Below are positions 60,653-64,000 of a DNA stretch of 64,000 nucleotides, in pieces; the stretch's first letter is position 1, and each line of letters starts with the position of its first letter. The position numbers and the translations under genes are program-made. This DNA comes from Sphingobacterium faecium (lineage in GTDB: Bacteria > Bacteroidota > Bacteroidia > Sphingobacteriales > Sphingobacteriaceae), in the NCBI RefSeq assembly GCF_003054045.1, contig NZ_QBKH01000002.1, positions 806,001-870,000 on the forward strand. The letters run 5' to 3'. The notes under the pieces are model-generated. The model had not been told where the DNA came from. It was given only the letters and a program-made list of their open reading frames with translations, and did no database searches.

Positions 60653-62689
60653 TTATCTTGGTTCAGATACGGTAAAAGGTTGATAGGGACTCAGATTGAA
60701 TGTAAAATTTCCATTTGAATCCGTACCGCCAACACTTCTGACTAGAGCCCTAATTATATATGTTGCATTTGGATGGTATTGTTTAACTTCAAAATTGTAG
60801 AAAAAAGGCTTGATTTTATTGGTACCTCTAAATTTATCAGCTAATGCATGGTGATCATCTACGGCGATGACTTTTCCATTCTCCAATAGTTCGACACCAT
60901 CGATCTCTAAAAAGTTTTTTCCACCTGTAAAAAAGAAACCAGCTTGCACGCGGCCTGTAGTATACACCTTTTTAGTAACATCAATTGTCATTTCTTTAAA
61001 CTGCTCAGTAACTGTAGCGGGACTCCATTTTGCTACAGTATATCCCCCGCTTTTATAATAATCAACTTTCAGTTCATCCAATCGATCATAATGTTGATCC
61101 AAACGAAGAGAAAAATCACTAAAGTCTTTTTTACTTTGAGCTGTCCATCCTGTTTCAGCAACAGCAAGTAACCGAGGGAAATTTTGTACATTCATATCCT
61201 TCACCTCTTGTGGAAGAGCTGTCCATTGATTTGCTTGCACACCTAAAACCAGCTTTTCCTCTTCTGGACTGAGACCCTGACTGGGGTCATATTGATAAAC
61301 ACGTGCTATGGTATTGATATTGCCATAAGCTAGATCGCTCATTGTCCCATCATCCCGGTCAGCTTGTGTGATATCAAAATACATAGGCGCCGTAGGAGTT
61401 GCCACGCTTTCAAATCCATTTTTCACAGCTTGCTTAATAGCATCTGCACCTAACCAACTCATGATAGCAGTTTCTTTCGGTAGATTTTTAGCATCCACCA
61501 GAATATCATTCCATCCCATTGGTTTTCGGCCTTTGCTGCTGATGATATGAGATACACGCTTGACAAAATAACTCTGTAATTCGGTAACTGTTTTAAGATT
61601 ATTTTTTTTCATGAAATCCGTGACATGAGGTTCCTTTTCCCACAGATCGTGGCGAACTTCATCACCACCAAAGTGAATGTATTGTCCAGGAAATAGTCCT
61701 ACAACCTCAGTAAACACATCGTCAAGAAATTGGTAAACAATTTCTTTAGTGGGATCTAATGTGTTGGGAGTAAATTGATTGCCCCAATATCCCCATGAAG
61801 AAACAAATGGAAACACATGATTAGGGTAACTGTTCTGATTAACTCCCAATTCCGGATATACCAAAATAGTAGGCCAAGAGTGTCCGGGTACATCAATTTC
61901 AGGGACAATCGTGATGTGGCGTGCTTTGGCATAAGCAACTACCTCTTTAATTTGTTCCTGCGTGTAGAATCCGCTGCGTTCGGCAGGTTGATGGGTGGTG
62001 TGGTGGAAAACAGTCGCTTTCTCGGATGTTAATTTGGGATACTTTTTGATTTCAATGCGCCAGCCTTGATCATCAGTCAAGTGCCAGTGGAAAGTATTCA
62101 TCTTGTAGAGCGCCATGACATCCAAGTATTTTTTGATCACATCTACACTATAAAATGTACGGCTTGCATCCTGCATATATCCGCGCCAATGGTATCTCGG
62201 AGCGTCTGTTATCGATGCATTTGGAACAGTCCATCTGCTATTTTGAACGATAGTTTGCTTTTCAATTGTACTAGGTAACAGTTGCCTCAACGTTTGTGTC
62301 GCATAGTACAGACCAGTCGCAGAGCTAGCTTTAACAATGATGTTATCCGATTTAATATCCAATGTGTACCCTTCTTGCGGTACGTTTTTTAATTGCTGAT
62401 CAAGAACAAAGTGAATTCCTTTTTTACGGGCATTTTCCTGTTCGATTTTAAGATCAAATCCTGTTGCGGTTTTAATCAATTTTACAAATTCCTGTATTTC
62501 AGAACGATTTTCCTTATTTATGTAGATCAGCGTCTGGGGATTTAAAGAAAACTCGCCATTTTGTGCAATCATCTCGCTAGGTTTGGGTATGATCGCAAAG
62601 CGTGATTCCTGTGCTTCTAGTTGATACGAAAGCAATAAAATGGCTATAATGGAAAGACATTTTTGCTTTGTTTTTTTGATATAAAACAT
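60653..62689 (-). CDS. Beta-N-acetylhexosaminidase, GH20
   Basis: A 678-aa secreted enzyme that removes terminal N-acetylglucosamine or -galactosamine by substrate-assisted catalysis. It has a signal peptide (residues 1-26, ending LEAQE). The GH20b domain spans about 30-150 and the catalytic barrel about 150-500. Catalytic-site motifs are NTFHWHLTDDQGWRIEIKKYP near 196-216, ITIVPEIDVPGHSW near 255-269 and QYIHFGGDEVRHDLWEKEPHV near 342-362, with the catalytic D-E pair in GGDEV. A C-terminal beta domain of about 120 residues includes TDSNGNFTFNLSPYQPF. It fits degradation of host or chitin-type glycans; no PUL genes are nearby. Confidence 0.92.
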   Translation of the reverse strand: MFYIKKTKQKCLSIIAILLLSYQLEAQESRFAIIPKPSEMIAQNGEFSLNPQTLIYINKENRSEIQEFVKLIKTATGFDLKIEQENARKKGIHFVLDQQLKNVPQEGYTLDIKSDNIIVKASSATGLYYATQTLRQLLPSTIEKQTIVQNSRWTVPNASITDAPRYHWRGYMQDASRTFYSVDVIKKYLDVMALYKMNTFHWHLTDDQGWRIEIKKYPKLTSEKATVFHHTTHQPAERSGFYTQEQIKEVVAYAKARHITIVPEIDVPGHSWPTILVYPELGVNQNSYPNHVFPFVSSWGYWGNQFTPNTLDPTKEIVYQFLDDVFTEVVGLFPGQYIHFGGDEVRHDLWEKEPHVTDFMKKNNLKTVTELQSYFVKRVSHIISSKGRKPMGWNDILVDAKNLPKETAIMSWLGADAIKQAVKNGFESVATPTAPMYFDITQADRDDGTMSDLAYGNINTIARVYQYDPSQGLSPEEEKLVLGVQANQWTALPQEVKDMNVQNFPRLLAVAETGWTAQSKKDFSDFSLRLDQHYDRLDELKVDYYKSGGYTVAKWSPATVTEQFKEMTIDVTKKVYTTGRVQAGFFFTGGKNFLEIDGVELLENGKVIAVDDHHALADKFRGTNKIKPFFYNFEVKQYHPNATYIIRALVRSVGGTDSNGNFTFNLSPYQPFTVSEPR

Positions 62690-62803
62690 GCTTTATTCGG
62701 TTTTTGATTGATATTAGTTCCTTTAAAGGTAGAAAATCATTTTAACTTAAAATGACGCTTTTCGATATCAAACGTTTGCGCTTTTTTGGGATGGCGGCCT
62801 CAT

Positions 62804-62850
62804 AAAGAAGGAAGCCGTTAATCTGTTTAACGGCTTCCTTCTTTATTTTG
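62804..62850 (-). terminator. Intrinsic terminator of the pth gene
   Basis: An 18-bp perfect stem (62804-62821 and 62827-62844, core GAAGGAAGCCGTTAA). The right arm overlaps the pth stop codon. Confidence 0.8.
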
Positions 62851-63406
62851 TATTTAAATTTGTCATCGTCAGCTCAATCCCGATATGGACAAAACTATGG
62901 ATCATTTTTACTGCGTGGTCGATCAGGCGTGGAAGTTCTTTTTGTTCCTCAGGATCAAATGGACCTAAGACATAATCAATTTGCCTGCCTTTTGGATAAT
63001 TATCACCAATTCCAAAACGGAGACGAGGATAAGCTTGTCCGCCGCATAAAGCTTCAATTGATTTTAATCCATTATGCCCCGCAGCCGAACCTTTAGGTTT
63101 AATTCGTAATGAACCAAATGGAATAGCCAGATCGTCGACAATCACTAATGTATTTTCGATAGGTACCTTCAGCAATTGCATGTAATAATTCATGGCCTTA
63201 CCACTTAAATTCATATAAGTCGTGGGTTTGATCACATACACGTTATGTCCACGCTGCTTGAACTCGGAGTAGGCAGCCAGTTTTAACGTTGAAAAAGAAG
63301 CATTGGCCTCTTTCACCAGTTGATCAGCAACCATGAAACCAATATTATGACGCGTGTCGGCATATTCTCTTCCGATATTGCCTAATCCTACGATAAGATA
63401 ATTCAT
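62843..63406 (-). CDS. pth: Peptidyl-tRNA hydrolase
   Basis: A 187-aa enzyme that cleaves the ester bond of peptidyl-tRNA released from stalled ribosomes. Catalytic residues are in place: Asn in GLGNIGREYADTRHNIGFMV (residues 7-26, with the essential His in TRHNIG), Asn in TTYMNLSGKAM near 62-72, Asp in VIVDDLAIPFGSLRIKPKGSAAGHNGLKS near 88-116 (with the last Asn). Length is the family standard. A TACTTTTG promoter element lies 19 bp upstream. Confidence 0.95.
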   Translation of the reverse strand: MNYLIVGLGNIGREYADTRHNIGFMVADQLVKEANASFSTLKLAAYSEFKQRGHNVYVIKPTTYMNLSGKAMNYYMQLLKVPIENTLVIVDDLAIPFGSLRIKPKGSAAGHNGLKSIEALCGGQAYPRLRFGIGDNYPKGRQIDYVLGPFDPEEQKELPRLIDHAVKMIHSFVHIGIELTMTNLNTK

Positions 63407-63424
63407 TGTTTAATACTTAGCCTG

Positions 63425-63453
63425 CAAAAGTAAGGAAACCTTTTCAAATACAA
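63425..63453 (-). promoter_or_regulatory. Promoter of pth
   Basis: On the minus strand a TTG (63451-63453), 18-bp spacer and TACTTTTG (63425-63432) match the Bacteroidota pattern. The inferred transcription start is about 13 nt before the ATG at 63406. Confidence 0.6.
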
Positions 63454-63502
63454 TAGACATGCTATGCTTTAACTGGTAAAATAACAACGATTACCTGACT
63501 CC

Positions 63503-64000
63503 TTATCCAAAGTGACCGTTAATGTAGTTTTTCGTGATCTCGTGCTGCGGATTGTTAAAGATATCGATCGTAGCACCCTCTTCTTTGACTTCACCCAGGT
63601 ACATAAAGATCGTTTTATCAGCGACACGCTGTGCCTGTTGCATATTATGAGTAACGATGACAATGGTATATTGATCCTTTAACTGATGGATCAGTTCTTC
63701 AATTTTCAACGTACTAATCGGATCTAAAGCCGAGCAGGGTTCATCCATTAAAATAACATCAGGTCGAAGTGCAACTGCACGGGCGATACATAAACGTTGT
63801 TGTTGTCCGCCGGATAATCGGGTTGCTGGTTTCTTAAGATCATCTTTCACTTCATCCCAAAGATATACCTCCTCCAAAGCCTTTTGAATCACAGCAGGGC
63901 TTGCATCTAAATTATTCAACTTTAATCCGTAGGCGATATTTTCCTGTATACTTTTTGGGAATGGATTTGCCTTTTGGAAAACCATACCGATTCTTTTGCG
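63503..64000 (-). CDS. pstB: Phosphate ABC transporter ATP-binding protein PstB (partial, C-terminal part)
   Basis: The last 165 residues of PstB, the ATPase of the PstSCAB high-affinity phosphate importer; the N-terminus with Walker A lies beyond the window's right edge. The frame is open to base 64000, so the true start is outside. Visible are the Q-loop [23 protein letters not shown], the signature [18 protein letters not shown], Walker [24 protein letters not shown] and the switch histidine [25 protein letters not shown]. These PstB-type loops ([15 protein letters not shown]) are diagnostic. The end of the gene is 97 bp from the pth start. Confidence 0.92.
   Translation of the reverse strand, partial: RKRIGMVFQKANPFPKSIQENIAYGLKLNNLDASPAVIQKALEEVYLWDEVKDDLKKPATRLSGGQQQRLCIARAVALRPDVILMDEPCSALDPISTLKIEELIHQLKDQYTIVIVTHNMQQAQRVADKTIFMYLGEVKEEGATIDIFNNPQHEITKNYINGHFG

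Overview
The window looks like a chromosomal segment of a Bacteroidota bacterium, most likely in or near Sphingobacteriaceae (Sphingobacterium/Pedobacter type). I infer this from the low GC content, the scarcity of Shine-Dalgarno sequences, several TAnnTTTG promoter elements of the Bacteroidota type, and family content: a M56/BlaR1 protein carrying SusC-type plug motifs, CcmF with a Cys-type CcmE, LpxR, DUF4254, GH20 and an IS4-type element. No rRNA, tRNA, CRISPR array or prophage was recognised.

Layout. 1-9.6 kb holds housekeeping genes: a GH3-family protein (cut by the window edge), lptB, recJ, a metallo-beta-lactamase-fold hydrolase, a KhtT/KhtU-like cation antiporter pair, a SufT/MIP18-like protein, a GT4 glycosyltransferase, a polyprenyl synthase and a nitrilase-family amidase. 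9.6-16.1 kb has a small membrane protein, a MarR regulator, an FMN glutamate-synthase-like protein, a DUF2520 protein and the cytochrome c maturation pair ccmF/ccmE. 16.4-22.2 kb has LpxR, a DAACS transporter, a secreted metallophosphoesterase, an FG-GAP lipoprotein and mnmD. 22.45-22.98 kb is a non-coding array of degenerate repeats of about 21 bp, full of inverted repeats. 23.2-27.6 kb is a secreted porin / Dabb / cupin operon followed by a two-component system. 27.9-32.1 kb holds a TIM-barrel isomerase, a SlyD-like FKBP, a YyaL-type DUF255 protein and SixA.

32.5-45.1 kb is an accessory, AT-rich surface-glycan region. It contains a decayed lipoprotein with lectin repeats, a complete but dead IS4-type element with a 9-bp target duplication, and nine glycan-related genes: GT2, GT4, a GT2-GT4 fusion, WbsX-like, GT9 heptosyltransferase and DUF4254. 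45.3-52.9 kb encodes only the nuoHIJKLMN half of complex I, with its own promoter, and is followed by citrate synthase. 54.7-58.1 kb is a compact sulfur-oxidation candidate module: a LysR regulator, a membrane-anchored TsdA-like dihaem cytochrome c, a secreted DsrE-family protein and a secreted ModA-like binding protein without a permease. A textbook LysR box lies about 63 bp upstream of the inferred transcription start. 58.4-64 kb has a BlaI/BlaR1-like pair, a GH20 hexosaminidase, pth and the end of pstB.

The most interesting items are the LysR/TsdA/DsrE/binding-protein module, the repeat array at 22.5-23.0 kb, the CxxxY form of CcmE, the split complex I operon, and a near-identical promoter shared by two distant glycan loci. 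All functions are inferred from sequence motifs read by eye; no database search was run.
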